Virus record (IMG/VR): IMGVR_UViG_3300047476_001570
Span: 1 to 38,234 of that record
Source of the DNA: a virus
DNA length: 38,234 nucleotides
Direction: 5' to 3' (one strand)
Part shown: piece by piece, positions 1 through 8,254 of the stretch
Layout: every line of letters starts with the position of its first letter
Position numbering within the stretch: the stretch's first letter is position 1
Position numbers and translations under genes: made by a program
Notes under the pieces: generated by a model
The model's input: the letters and a program-made list of their open reading frames with translations, nothing else
Told to the model about the DNA's origin: nothing
The model's database searches: none

Positions 1-366
1 ACTGGTGTACAATTGTGTATTGAACCTAACTCTAGTGTTTATGGGGGTGATTTTTTTTATACCATATCGGAAATTGTTAACTTTATCAAAACACATGACT
101 TTAGGAATATTTTTACCATGTGTGACACTCACAATAGTTGGTTGGAAAATAAAGACCCTAATGAAGAATTGGTTGAGTTTTTTCCATACATCAAACATAT
201 TCATATTTCAGAACCAAAATTGGTTCCGATTGATAACAAGTATACCCACTCAAGAATATCCAAAACACTAAAAGATTTAGAATACAACGGAGTAATTACT
301 TACGAATTAAATAAATGTGACACGTTTGATGATACTGTAAGATATTTTAATTTGATTTATAATTAA
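1..366 (+). CDS. Sugar phosphate isomerase/epimerase-like TIM-barrel protein, 5' end cut off
   Basis: The reading frame is open from base 1, so only the C-terminal part (about 121 residues) is present and the true start lies outside the window. The visible start of the fragment, LCIEPNSSVYGG, has the buried Glu of metal-binding xylose-isomerase-like TIM barrels. It is followed by MCDTHNSW and HIHISEP, which fit the later Asp/His metal ligands and strand ends of the sugar phosphate isomerase/epimerase (AP endonuclease 2-like) superfamily. The substrate cannot be told. It is three bases upstream of a nucleotide-sugar dehydrogenase-like gene and in the same long plus-strand run as two glycosyltransferases, so a role in making or altering a sugar is the reasonable inference. 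Confidence 0.6.
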   Translation, partial: TGVQLCIEPNSSVYGGDFFYTISEIVNFIKTHDFRNIFTMCDTHNSWLENKDPNEELVEFFPYIKHIHISEPKLVPIDNKYTHSRISKTLKDLEYNGVITYELNKCDTFDDTVRYFNLIYN

Positions 367-369
367 TTT

Positions 370-1419
370 ATGAAATTAGGTATAATTGGAATTGGTAATT
401 TAGGTCTTGACTTATTAACTTCATTGACTCAAAAACAACATGAAATTTATGTTTCAGATGTTGACGGTGATAACATTGAAGTTATCAAAAATTCAGAAGT
501 TATTTTCTGTTGTGTGAATACAGAAATACTACCATCAAACATTTACGACATTAAGAACGTAATGGACGTTGTAGAGGACTTTGGTGTTGCGTTTGAAGAA
601 GAAGTACCTTTGGTCGATAAAATCGTTGTAATATGTTCTACAGTTAATCCTGGTGATACAAAAGAGATTAGTGATATCTTAACTCAAATGAATTTAAGGG
701 TATGTTATTTACCCCTATCATTACCAGTCAAAAACCAAGATAAAATTATAGTAGGTAGTATTGACCCCTACACCGTTAATATTGTTGGAACACTAATTTC
801 TGACATTCAAGAAAAACCAACAAACATTGTTTCAATGACAAGTAAAAGTGCTGAGTTATGTAAACTTGCTCTTGGTTCATACATGGCATATAAAATCAAT
901 TTTGCCAATATGATGGGTGAGTTATTAACTAATTATGGATTGACTGATGAAATTAAATTGGTTATGAAAACCTTATCAGGTCATGAGATTATTGGTGATA
1001 AAAATTTTGATTATGGTTTTGGTTTTGGTGGTCCATTTTTACCCGCAGACAATAGGGTACTTGGTGAGTTCTGTAATCGTAATAAATTAGAATTTGTTTT
1101 ACCATATGTTACTGAAGATTTTAATTTACAACACAACCAATTTTTAAGAAAACATTTTTCTAAATTAAATGAAGATAAATCTGAACCATTTATTATTGAT
1201 GGTTTGGGTTACAAAGACAATACTGATTTAACGATTGAGTCATCTAAGTTAAATCTTATTTACGATTTATTAAGAGATGGTTATATTGTTCATATTATTG
1301 AAAGTGAAAAATTCATAAGAGAATCAAACCTACCAAAAGAATTAATTAATGATTTTAATGGTAGTGTTAAGTTCTTCAAACGAGGGACATCGCCTAAAGG
1401 GATATACATTACTCTTTAA
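370..1419 (+). CDS. UDP-glucose/GDP-mannose dehydrogenase-like protein without the catalytic cysteine
   Basis: 349 residues. The N-terminal Rossmann motif is GIGNLG (residues 7-12). STVNPGD (90-96) matches the STVxPGT motif, and AELCKLALGSYMAYKINFAN (161-180) matches the central helix with its active-site Lys (K165). Family members oxidise UDP-glucose or GDP-mannose twice to the uronate using a Cys in GFGGSCFPKD. Here that site reads GFGGPFLPAD (218-227): Phe replaces the Cys and Ala replaces the Lys. The Asn normally found after the catalytic Lys also seems lost. The fold is secure, but the usual four-electron oxidation is unlikely; it may do another reaction or only bind. The C-terminal domain (IIDGLGYKDNTDL) resembles the UDP-binding domain. 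The gene follows an isomerase-like gene by three bases. Confidence 0.72.
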   Translation: MKLGIIGIGNLGLDLLTSLTQKQHEIYVSDVDGDNIEVIKNSEVIFCCVNTEILPSNIYDIKNVMDVVEDFGVAFEEEVPLVDKIVVICSTVNPGDTKEISDILTQMNLRVCYLPLSLPVKNQDKIIVGSIDPYTVNIVGTLISDIQEKPTNIVSMTSKSAELCKLALGSYMAYKINFANMMGELLTNYGLTDEIKLVMKTLSGHEIIGDKNFDYGFGFGGPFLPADNRVLGEFCNRNKLEFVLPYVTEDFNLQHNQFLRKHFSKLNEDKSEPFIIDGLGYKDNTDLTIESSKLNLIYDLLRDGYIVHIIESEKFIRESNLPKELINDFNGSVKFFKRGTSPKGIYITL

Positions 1420-1456
1420 TGTTTCTTTTATGATTAAATGATTTAATATATAATAA

Positions 1457-2191
1457 ATGGAAAAAAAACCAAGACGTAAACCAGCTCCTATGAGTGGTGA
1501 AACGAGAACAGAACCGAGAAGTAAGAAAGACATTATTGCCAACATAATCCAAAAACCAACCAAAGAAAAATTTTTAACGGAAAACCAAAGGCTTTATTAC
1601 GACATATTGAAATCAAATCAAATTACAATATGTTCAGGTCCTGCGGGTGTTGGTAAATCATACATTGCTATGAAAGCAGCAGTTGATTTACTATTTGATA
1701 AGAATAATGGTTATGAAAAAATTATGATTGTGAGACCAGCGGTTGAAGCTGAAGAAAAACTTGGTTCATTACCAGGTAATTTAGAAGAAAAGTTGGACCC
1801 ATATATCAGTCCATCATATTACCTTTTGAATAAATTAATTGGTAAAGAAAACCGTGAAAGACTAATCCAATCTGAGTTTATTGAGGTTCAAGCTTTAGCA
1901 TATATTAGAGGTTGGAATATTGATAACACTATTTTAATATTTGAAGAAGCTCAGAATAGTACACCAAATCAAATGAAATTGTTATTAACTCGTATCGGAT
2001 TTAATAGTAAATTTTTTATCTCGGGTGACTTAGAACAAACTGACAGATATAAAGATAAACGACAAACAGGATTGTGGGATGCAATTGAAAAATTCAAAGA
2101 CATGAATGATATCGGTGTTTTTGAGTTTGGTGAAAATGACATTGTTAGAAACCCACTAATCACACAAATTCTAAAGAAGTACGAAAAATGA
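1457..2191 (+). CDS. phoH: PhoH-like ATPase
   Basis: 244 residues. Walker A GPAGVGKS is at 61-68, Walker B is TILIFEEA (158-165, with Glu in place of the first Asp), followed by QNSTPNQM and the sensor-type SGDLEQTD (189-196). This is the PhoH ATPase fold with a short basic N-terminal extension (first 25 residues rich in Lys/Arg). PhoH-like genes are common in marine and T4-like phages; their role is unresolved, though links to RNA metabolism have been suggested. The stop codon overlaps the next start (ATGA). The 37-base gap upstream is A+T-rich, with no clear host-type promoter or ribosome binding site. Confidence 0.85.
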   Translation: MEKKPRRKPAPMSGETRTEPRSKKDIIANIIQKPTKEKFLTENQRLYYDILKSNQITICSGPAGVGKSYIAMKAAVDLLFDKNNGYEKIMIVRPAVEAEEKLGSLPGNLEEKLDPYISPSYYLLNKLIGKENRERLIQSEFIEVQALAYIRGWNIDNTILIFEEAQNSTPNQMKLLLTRIGFNSKFFISGDLEQTDRYKDKRQTGLWDAIEKFKDMNDIGVFEFGENDIVRNPLITQILKKYEK

Positions 2192-2778
2192 GATTAGCAA
2201 TTGACATTGATGGTGTTTTAAGAGATACATTCTTAAAAATTGAACAAACTTACCAAAAATTTTTCATCGATGAATTGGAATTAGTTGATGATGAATTCAA
2301 ATATGAAATCAAAACACCTTACAACACACCAAATTATGAAAATCATTTCATGTTCAAAAATGAAGAAGAATATTTTTCATTTTTGTATGAAGAATTTACA
2401 ATGCAGATTTTTGGTCATGCCCCATCATCTGAAATGTCAACATTCCATGTATTAAGTGAAATTTATAAAAAATATAAAGACAAGGTTGATTTTACTTTAA
2501 TATCAAAACAAATTGGTAAAACAAAACCAGCGACTTTATTCTTTATTTCAAAATTTGGATGTGAAATTGATAAGATTGTTTTTTACAATAAATTAACAGA
2601 AGAAAAAATTTGGGATGAATTTGATGTTTTATTAACAGCAAATCCTGATTTATTAAACCAAAATCATAATAAAACTTTAATTAAATACGAAACATCATAT
2701 AATTCAGGTATTACGTCTGAATTAACTATTGAAAGTTTAAGAGATTTGGATGAAAAAATTGAAAAAATAATAGAATAA
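2188..2778 (+). CDS. HAD-superfamily phosphatase, 5'-nucleotidase-like
   Basis: 196 residues. The N terminus, MRLAIDIDGVLRDT, carries the HAD motif I DxD (D6, D8) of 5'(3')-deoxyribonucleotidase-like phosphatases. FTLISKQIGKTKPATL is in the right place for motif II/III (Ser before a Lys-rich loop), and VLLTANPDLL fits the position of the last acidic motif, though less clearly. A nucleotide monophosphatase role in nucleotide pool control is usual for phage members of this group, but the substrate cannot be read from the sequence. It overlaps phoH by four bases, so the two are probably translationally coupled. Confidence 0.6.
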   Translation: MRLAIDIDGVLRDTFLKIEQTYQKFFIDELELVDDEFKYEIKTPYNTPNYENHFMFKNEEEYFSFLYEEFTMQIFGHAPSSEMSTFHVLSEIYKKYKDKVDFTLISKQIGKTKPATLFFISKFGCEIDKIVFYNKLTEEKIWDEFDVLLTANPDLLNQNHNKTLIKYETSYNSGITSELTIESLRDLDEKIEKIIE

Positions 2779-2779
2779 C

Positions 2780-3055
2780 ATGTTAGATTTATTTGGAGAA
2801 CTATACTATTTGAACTTGGATAACATTGATAAGTTTGTCAACGTTTCAAATATGTCAACCACAGGAACAACTGAAGGTGAGGAAAAAATTGCATTCGTTA
2901 AATACGAAATGATTAAAATAATGACAGATGTTATTATGAGCGAAACTGAAGACATTGACGAAAAGTTAGGGTCTAAATCATCGGGTCAAGTTACAATACC
3001 ATTCAAGTTAGCTTGGAATACGATGTTGTTTAATAAATTTATTGAAAAACTTTAA
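2780..3055 (+). CDS. Small protein of unknown function
   Basis: 91 residues, not recognised. It starts one base after the upstream stop and ends eight bases before the next start, so it belongs to the same transcription unit. The sequence is mildly acidic and mainly helical, with a polar middle (STTGTTEGEEK) and no membrane segment, signal peptide or Cys pair. Tight packing between genes supports a real gene. It lies between a nucleotidase-like gene and two glycosyltransferases, which does not fix its function. Confidence 0.6.
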   Translation: MLDLFGELYYLNLDNIDKFVNVSNMSTTGTTEGEEKIAFVKYEMIKIMTDVIMSETEDIDEKLGSKSSGQVTIPFKLAWNTMLFNKFIEKL

Positions 3056-3063
3056 TACTGAAT

Positions 3064-4107
3064 ATGGAACAAGAAATGATTGAAAAAATCAAAGGTTCGA
3101 TTGCTAATATCGAATCTAAATTAAACAGAATTTACTTTTTTGTGCAAGACACAAGAGGTAATGCAAAAGCCTCTATCAAATATCTTTACGATATGGCATT
3201 GACCTTAAAAAATAATGGTCATAACGTAATCATGCTTTACGAGAAAAAAGAATTTACACCAGTAACTTCTTGGTTAAGTGGGGCGTATGATGAAATACCA
3301 CACCAATGTTTAGAAGGTGCTAATTTGGCGATTTCACCTGAAGATACATTAATTATTCCTGAAATTTTTGGTTTTATTATGGAACAAGTAAAAAACTTAC
3401 CTTGTGGTAAAATCGTTCTTTGTCAAGCATATGACCACATTTTTGAAACTTTAACACCAGGAGCAACTTGGCAACAATTTGGTTTTATGAAATGTATCAC
3501 AACTTCTGAATTACAGAAAGAACATATTATAAGAACAATGAAAAACGTTTCAGTTGATGTTATTGAACCTGTAATTGCTGATGTGTTTGAAAAACAACAA
3601 TTCCCACCAAAACCAATTATTGGTATTGTGGCAAGAGAACAAAGAGAAGGTCTTAATATCATCAAGGAATTTTATGTGAAATATCCACAATATAGATTCT
3701 TCACATTTAGAGATTTAAGAGGTATGTCACAAGAAGAATTTGCCAATTCAGTAAAAGAATGTTTCTTGGGAGTTTGGGTTGACCCAACATCTTCATTTGG
3801 TACATTCCCATTAGAGTGTATGAAAACAGGTATTCCTGTTGTTGGTAAAATACCTAACTTAACACCAAGTTGGATGACTGAAACTAACGGTGTGTGGATT
3901 GATAATAGTATTCAATTTGCAGATGTTATTGCTGATGTATGTCAAACATGGTTAGAGGACAGCTTAAAACCTGAACTATATACTGAAGGTGAAGAAACCG
4001 CAAATAAATTCACAGACAAAGAAAAATTCAATACTGAAGTTATTGAAAAAATTAACTCTTTTATTAATAAACGAAAAGAAGCTTTTGAGGCTCAAATTGC
4101 TGAATAA
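3064..4107 (+). CDS. GT4-like (GT-B fold) glycosyltransferase
   Basis: 347 residues. NRIYFFVQDTRGNAK (21-35) looks like the first strand and loop of a GT-B N-terminal domain. The C-terminal half carries SSFGTFPLECMKTGIPVVGK (243-262), which fits the donor-binding EX7E-type region of GT4 enzymes (usually E-G-F/G-L-xx-EAMxxGxPVV), with Thr-Phe in place of the first acidic position. The protein is cytoplasmic and soluble. It is followed after six bases by a GT2-like gene, so the two probably act in sequence on one glycan. Whether they modify DNA, virion proteins or host surface sugars is not visible. Confidence 0.68.
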   Translation: MEQEMIEKIKGSIANIESKLNRIYFFVQDTRGNAKASIKYLYDMALTLKNNGHNVIMLYEKKEFTPVTSWLSGAYDEIPHQCLEGANLAISPEDTLIIPEIFGFIMEQVKNLPCGKIVLCQAYDHIFETLTPGATWQQFGFMKCITTSELQKEHIIRTMKNVSVDVIEPVIADVFEKQQFPPKPIIGIVAREQREGLNIIKEFYVKYPQYRFFTFRDLRGMSQEEFANSVKECFLGVWVDPTSSFGTFPLECMKTGIPVVGKIPNLTPSWMTETNGVWIDNSIQFADVIADVCQTWLEDSLKPELYTEGEETANKFTDKEKFNTEVIEKINSFINKRKEAFEAQIAE

Positions 4108-4113
4108 TATATT

Positions 4114-4920
4114 ATGGAAAAAAAATTAAACCTATCCGTTATTTTACCTTTGAAATCTGCTGTTGTAAAAGATTTCGATGAATATTTTGATAAGTGTATT
4201 AAATCACTTAAATTACAAAAAGTTCCGTTTAACGAACTTTTGATTGTTCATACAACTGAAGAACAATTAGTTGAAAAATTAAAAAATTATGATTTTGAAT
4301 CATTGAATGTTAAATTGATACCATTTGAAGGTGTTGGTAACTACCAATCACAAATTAATTTGGGTATTGAAAACGTTTCAAGTGAATGGGTGTCATTCTT
4401 TGAATTTGATGATGAATACGCAAACATTTGGTTTGATAACGTATTGAAATATACCGAAATTTACCCTGAGGTTGATGCGTTTTTACCAATCGTTGTAGAT
4501 GTAGATTCTAAAGATGTGTTTGCAGGTTTTACTAATGAAGCAACATTTGCGGCCAATTTTACTCAAGAAATGGGTTATTTGAATAACGACACTTTGTTGG
4601 ATTATCAAAACTTCCAAACCGCAGGTATGGTTGTTAAAAAATCTAAATTAGATGAAGTGGGACCAATGAAACCATCAATGAAATTGACATTTGTTTATGA
4701 GTTCTTATTAAGATTAACTTATTTCACTGCTCGTGTTATGACAATTCCAAAAATTGGTTACAAACACACTAGCATGAGAGAAGGTTCAATATTTTGGAAT
4801 TACAAAAATGGTGAAAATGTAATGTCAGAGAATGAAGTTAAGTTTTGGATTTCAACCGCAAAAAAAGAATATTTCTTTGTTGATGATAGAAATATAAAAT
4901 ATGAAGCCCCAAGTGCTTAA
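4114..4920 (+). CDS. GT2-like (GT-A fold) glycosyltransferase
   Basis: 268 residues. LNLSVILPLKSAVVKDFDEY at the N terminus is the usual first strand of GT2 enzymes, FNELLIVHTT (39-48) the second, and FFEFDDEYANIW (95-106) carries the metal/nucleotide-sugar binding DxD-type acidic cluster. No membrane helices are seen, so it is a soluble transferase. The stop codon overlaps the start of the sigma factor gene (TAATG), which puts sugar transfer and late transcription genes on one message. The acceptor is unknown; the Thr/Pro-rich virion-type protein at 27254-28090 is one conceivable target. Confidence 0.68.
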   Translation: MEKKLNLSVILPLKSAVVKDFDEYFDKCIKSLKLQKVPFNELLIVHTTEEQLVEKLKNYDFESLNVKLIPFEGVGNYQSQINLGIENVSSEWVSFFEFDDEYANIWFDNVLKYTEIYPEVDAFLPIVVDVDSKDVFAGFTNEATFAANFTQEMGYLNNDTLLDYQNFQTAGMVVKKSKLDEVGPMKPSMKLTFVYEFLLRLTYFTARVMTIPKIGYKHTSMREGSIFWNYKNGENVMSENEVKFWISTAKKEYFFVDDRNIKYEAPSA

Positions 4921-5666
4921 TGTTTTCATCCGAAACAACGACCACCACTACCACTATTTGTAAAAAAAGAGGTAGAAAAGCAACCAACACAAACTATTTT
5001 GATGTTGTAGAAGAGAATGCCGTGAGAATGTATCTCACGGCAGAAACTTTTGAAGAAAAAAATCAGATATATAATGAGTTTTTAAGGGGTCCGTTGGATA
5101 AAATGATATCTTCAATTATTAGGAGATATAAACTGTATCGTAAAGATATGGATTTTACAGATATCCATACCGATACTCACTCGTTTTTAATGACAAAGGT
5201 TGATAAATTCAAACCGTCAAAAAACAAAAAAGCGTATTCATATTTTGGAACTATTTGCAAAAACTATTTAATGGGTCAAATCATTAAAGACCAAAAAGAT
5301 ACAAATAGAAAAGTTTCATATGAAGACATATCATCAAATTTAGAAAGTAGACCCGATATGGTTTACTATATGGAATTTGAAAAAACAGAAGCCGATGATG
5401 TTATCCAAGAATTTTTAGATGAATTAAAAAGATATTTGGAAAAAGAACAATTAACTGACAACGAAACAAAATTAGGAATTGCGTTATTAGAATTGTTTGA
5501 AAACTATAAAACTATTTTCTTAGGTAGTGATAATAACAAATTTAATAAAAACATTATTTTATTATCAATTAGAGAAATGACTAACTTATCCACCAAAGAA
5601 ATTAGAACGGCAATGAAAAGATTCAAAAAATTATATTATGTAGTTCTAAATGGCATAATCGAATAA
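4920..5666 (+). CDS. Late-transcription sigma factor, T4 gp55-like
   Basis: 248 residues. The region around 57-125 (GPLDKMISSIIRRYKLYR, then DIHTDTHSFLMTKVDKFKP and KKAYSYFGTICKNYLMGQI) resembles the compact sigma-2-like domain of T4 gp55 late sigma factors, which direct host RNA polymerase to a short -10-type element. The N terminus has a seven-Thr run and then KKRGRKA (15-21), an AT-hook-like basic patch. The start codon overlaps the upstream stop. The TATTTAT motif found before many structural genes here is its probable target. Helical C-terminal residues 160-245 could hold the clamp-binding or regulatory part. The assignment is by pattern, not by alignment. Confidence 0.68.
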   Translation: MFSSETTTTTTTICKKRGRKATNTNYFDVVEENAVRMYLTAETFEEKNQIYNEFLRGPLDKMISSIIRRYKLYRKDMDFTDIHTDTHSFLMTKVDKFKPSKNKKAYSYFGTICKNYLMGQIIKDQKDTNRKVSYEDISSNLESRPDMVYYMEFEKTEADDVIQEFLDELKRYLEKEQLTDNETKLGIALLELFENYKTIFLGSDNNKFNKNIILLSIREMTNLSTKEIRTAMKRFKKLYYVVLNGIIE

Positions 5667-5680
5667 AACATAAAAAATAA

Positions 5681-5688
5681 TATTTATC
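5681..5688 (+). promoter_or_regulatory. Putative late promoter element TATTTATC
   Basis: TATTTATC lies three bases before the ATG at 5692, in the sense direction, in the 25-base gap after the sigma factor gene. It belongs to the recurrent sense-strand TATTTATN set in this window. The very short spacing would give a leaderless or almost leaderless message. Confidence 0.5.
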
Positions 5689-5691
5689 ATT

Positions 5692-6063
5692 ATGTCTAGA
5701 CCAAAAAAGAAAGAAATAAGTCTAAATAAAGATTCAGTGTTATCTTTATTACAAGAAATCTATAATGAACTTGTAGAACAAAGGTCCACCGCTATCAGAG
5801 TTCAAAATAAAATGTTAGCGTTGTTAAAAGACCCTGAAGACATGACCGTTATTGGTCCTGTTTTAGAAAAACAGCAAAAAATTATTAATGACGTTGTTGA
5901 GAAGAAATTAACTTTGGCTAAGTTACAATCAACAATATGGGAAAAATCTAATAACAAAGAAGATGATAATATGTCATTAAGTGATATTGATGATGATATG
6001 TTACAATCTTTAATCAATAAAGACATTGAAAGTATGACTGATAAGCCATACAAACTTAAATAA
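5692..6063 (+). CDS. Coiled-coil protein, probably structural, function unknown
   Basis: 123 residues, not recognised. The N terminus is basic (SRPKKKEISLNK). Residues 15-85 are predicted by eye to be long amphipathic helix (repeated Leu/Ile spacing in SLLQEIYNELVEQ and VLEKQQKIINDVVEKKLTLA). The C terminus is acidic (MSLSDIDDDMLQSL). It is the first gene after a TATTTATC element and is followed after five bases by a large virion-type gene, so it is likely part of the late tail/baseplate unit, perhaps as a chaperone or assembly factor. Confidence 0.65.
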   Translation: MSRPKKKEISLNKDSVLSLLQEIYNELVEQRSTAIRVQNKMLALLKDPEDMTVIGPVLEKQQKIINDVVEKKLTLAKLQSTIWEKSNNKEDDNMSLSDIDDDMLQSLINKDIESMTDKPYKLK

Positions 6064-6068
6064 TTGTA

Positions 6069-8030
6069 ATGCCAGGAATTGACTTAAATGAAGAGTATTC
6101 TAAAACAAGTGAAAGAATTAAGTCCCTTGACACCTACAATCAAATAACCCAAGGAACACAACAAATTCTTTCTCAGCAACAGTCGTCTTTAGAACAAGAC
6201 ACGACAAATACTGCTTCACAATTATCACAATTACAAGAACAACAAAAAAGATTTCAAAGACAAGTTACGTCACAATTAGATAAGTTGTTAGACTTAAACA
6301 CGCTATTACCTAATAATCGTGTTTCAGGTCAAACTGTTAGTTCAACCGCAAGTTTAATTAAAAATCAATTTACTGAGGCCTTAAATAGAATAAAATCTAT
6401 GATACCTCAAATCATTGTTGATGAGATGTTAAATCAATTGGGGTGTTCACAAGAACAGACTTATGACCCAAACACATTTCAAGGTGGGATTTATATACCT
6501 GTGGAAAGTGTTGATTTATTTGGAACGTTAAAATTATCACCGGATACAACTGTTGGTAAATTAACATATGAATCAAAAAACGTATCAATACAGAACGCAC
6601 CATTCTCAATGAATAAAGAATTGTATACACGCGTTCAAAATGAAAACTTTTCGTATAGTGATAACTATGGTCAAGATTATTTAGGAACATCCAAACAATC
6701 ATTATTCGATATTACATATGTAACTAAAGATGGTAACGGAAACAATGGTAATTTTTTTAAGGTTGACTTAAAAAATAGAGCCGACAATCAAAATTTAATC
6801 AGTCAATTTATGGTCGATTATTTTAATTCGATTGAAATTGTTAATACAAAAAATATTTTTTTACAATTATTTCAAATATTATTTGGAGCTGTTTCAATTG
6901 ATGTAAAAATGGGTGTTGGTCAAATTGAAGATGGTGAATATTTCCAAAAAATTTTAACAAGAATTTTAGGTCTTTGTTTTGATGATAGAAATGAAATTGA
7001 TGTGAGTGGTAATGCTAAGGTCGCTCCTTTAGATGGTGTGGATGATTCTTTTTTTGAACTTACCGACATTGACTTAAGAGAGATTGAATCTAGATTGTCT
7101 AATATTCAAAGGGGGGTTATTGAATATCAAGATTGTACCAATGTAAAATTACCTGTTAACACCCAAGAGATATTCAATAATTTATTACAAATTTTAGAAA
7201 TTGATGAGAATGATTCGGCAAAAACAACCGCATTATTAAATCAAACCGTAGATTCTGCCAAAGGTAATACACAATGGCCTCAAATTGATTCAATTGGAAT
7301 TAAAATTGATAATGAAATTATCAAATCTCTACCAAGAGCCTTATATACCGCAGTACTTTCACCAAAAGTTTTATTACCATTCATGGTAATGTTTAAGGCT
7401 TTAGAAAGTGCAATTAATGCTGGTACTATTTCAGCGGTTAATCAGGTATACAACTTAAAAACATTTTTGAATGTTTTCAAACAAATGAACATTCAAATTA
7501 TGTCAAAAATTGGTGCTGAGTTTGTCAAAATTTTAAGAAATATAATCGTAAGAGATGTTAGAAAACTTTTACAAACTGTGACAAGAGATTTACAAAAAAG
7601 TGCTCTTACAAAAAAATACGCAATTATCGCACAATTAATTGAACTAACGGTTTTAATTACACAATTTGTTGATGATTACCGAAAATGTAAAAGTGTGATT
7701 GGTGACATTTTGAATATTATACAATTTGCCTTAAGAGGTACTAACATACAAATACCACCATTTTTACTAGCCCTTTCATCATTACGTTCAGGTTTTAATT
7801 CTGTTAGGGCTACTTTAGAAGTTATACAAAATTTCCAAGCCTTAGGAATACCTACGGGTCCAATGCCTGATGGTAGTCCAAATTTATTTATGATAGCCCA
7901 ACAAGCCGCAATTACTGGTGTTGAGTCTGAGAGGGATAAAAATTCAAAAGTATCTGGTATGATGCCACAACAAATAGTTTTACCAATTGGAATAACAATA
8001 CCAGTACCATTTTCAGGAATACCATTATGA
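6069..8030 (+). CDS. Large virion-type structural protein, probably tail or baseplate
   Basis: 653 residues, family not recognised. Residues 20-90 are Gln/Ser-rich coiled coil (QILSQQQSSLEQD, LQEQQKRFQRQV). The middle is mixed alpha/beta with many Asn/Asp. The C-terminal third (about 430-600) is a series of hydrophobic helices, and the end is Pro-rich (PIGITIPVPFSGIPL). No enzyme motif was seen. It precedes a small helical gene with ATGA overlap and then the gp5-like OB protein, so a baseplate hub or tail-completion role is the best contextual guess. Tight coupling in this three-gene set suggests the products assemble together. Confidence 0.6.
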   Translation: MPGIDLNEEYSKTSERIKSLDTYNQITQGTQQILSQQQSSLEQDTTNTASQLSQLQEQQKRFQRQVTSQLDKLLDLNTLLPNNRVSGQTVSSTASLIKNQFTEALNRIKSMIPQIIVDEMLNQLGCSQEQTYDPNTFQGGIYIPVESVDLFGTLKLSPDTTVGKLTYESKNVSIQNAPFSMNKELYTRVQNENFSYSDNYGQDYLGTSKQSLFDITYVTKDGNGNNGNFFKVDLKNRADNQNLISQFMVDYFNSIEIVNTKNIFLQLFQILFGAVSIDVKMGVGQIEDGEYFQKILTRILGLCFDDRNEIDVSGNAKVAPLDGVDDSFFELTDIDLREIESRLSNIQRGVIEYQDCTNVKLPVNTQEIFNNLLQILEIDENDSAKTTALLNQTVDSAKGNTQWPQIDSIGIKIDNEIIKSLPRALYTAVLSPKVLLPFMVMFKALESAINAGTISAVNQVYNLKTFLNVFKQMNIQIMSKIGAEFVKILRNIIVRDVRKLLQTVTRDLQKSALTKKYAIIAQLIELTVLITQFVDDYRKCKSVIGDILNIIQFALRGTNIQIPPFLLALSSLRSGFNSVRATLEVIQNFQALGIPTGPMPDGSPNLFMIAQQAAITGVESERDKNSKVSGMMPQQIVLPIGITIPVPFSGIPL

Positions 8031-8254
8031 TACAGTCAAATAAAATATCGATTGAGGAATTTAATGAAATTATAGCCGATATCAAAAATCGAAGTAACGG
8101 TGATTTAACAAAAGTTATGGATTTTTTAAGTGAAGATTTTGAAGAAACAAAAGAGATGATTCTTAGTCTTACAAAACACTTAGATAATATTGAAGAACTT
8201 TATAATAAATTATTAAAAGAACACGAAACAAGATTACATGGACAAAAGTTATAA
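8027..8254 (+). CDS. Small helical protein of the baseplate gene cluster
   Basis: 75 residues, not recognised. It is almost entirely charged amphipathic helix (EEFNEIIADIKNRSNG, then LSLTKHLDNIEELYNKLLKE), compatible with a short coiled coil. The start overlaps the upstream stop (ATGA) and its end overlaps the next gene by 17 bases, strong signs of translational coupling. It may be a chaperone or small subunit for one of the two flanking virion proteins; nothing in the sequence decides this. Confidence 0.6.
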   Translation: MIQSNKISIEEFNEIIADIKNRSNGDLTKVMDFLSEDFEETKEMILSLTKHLDNIEELYNKLLKEHETRLHGQKL

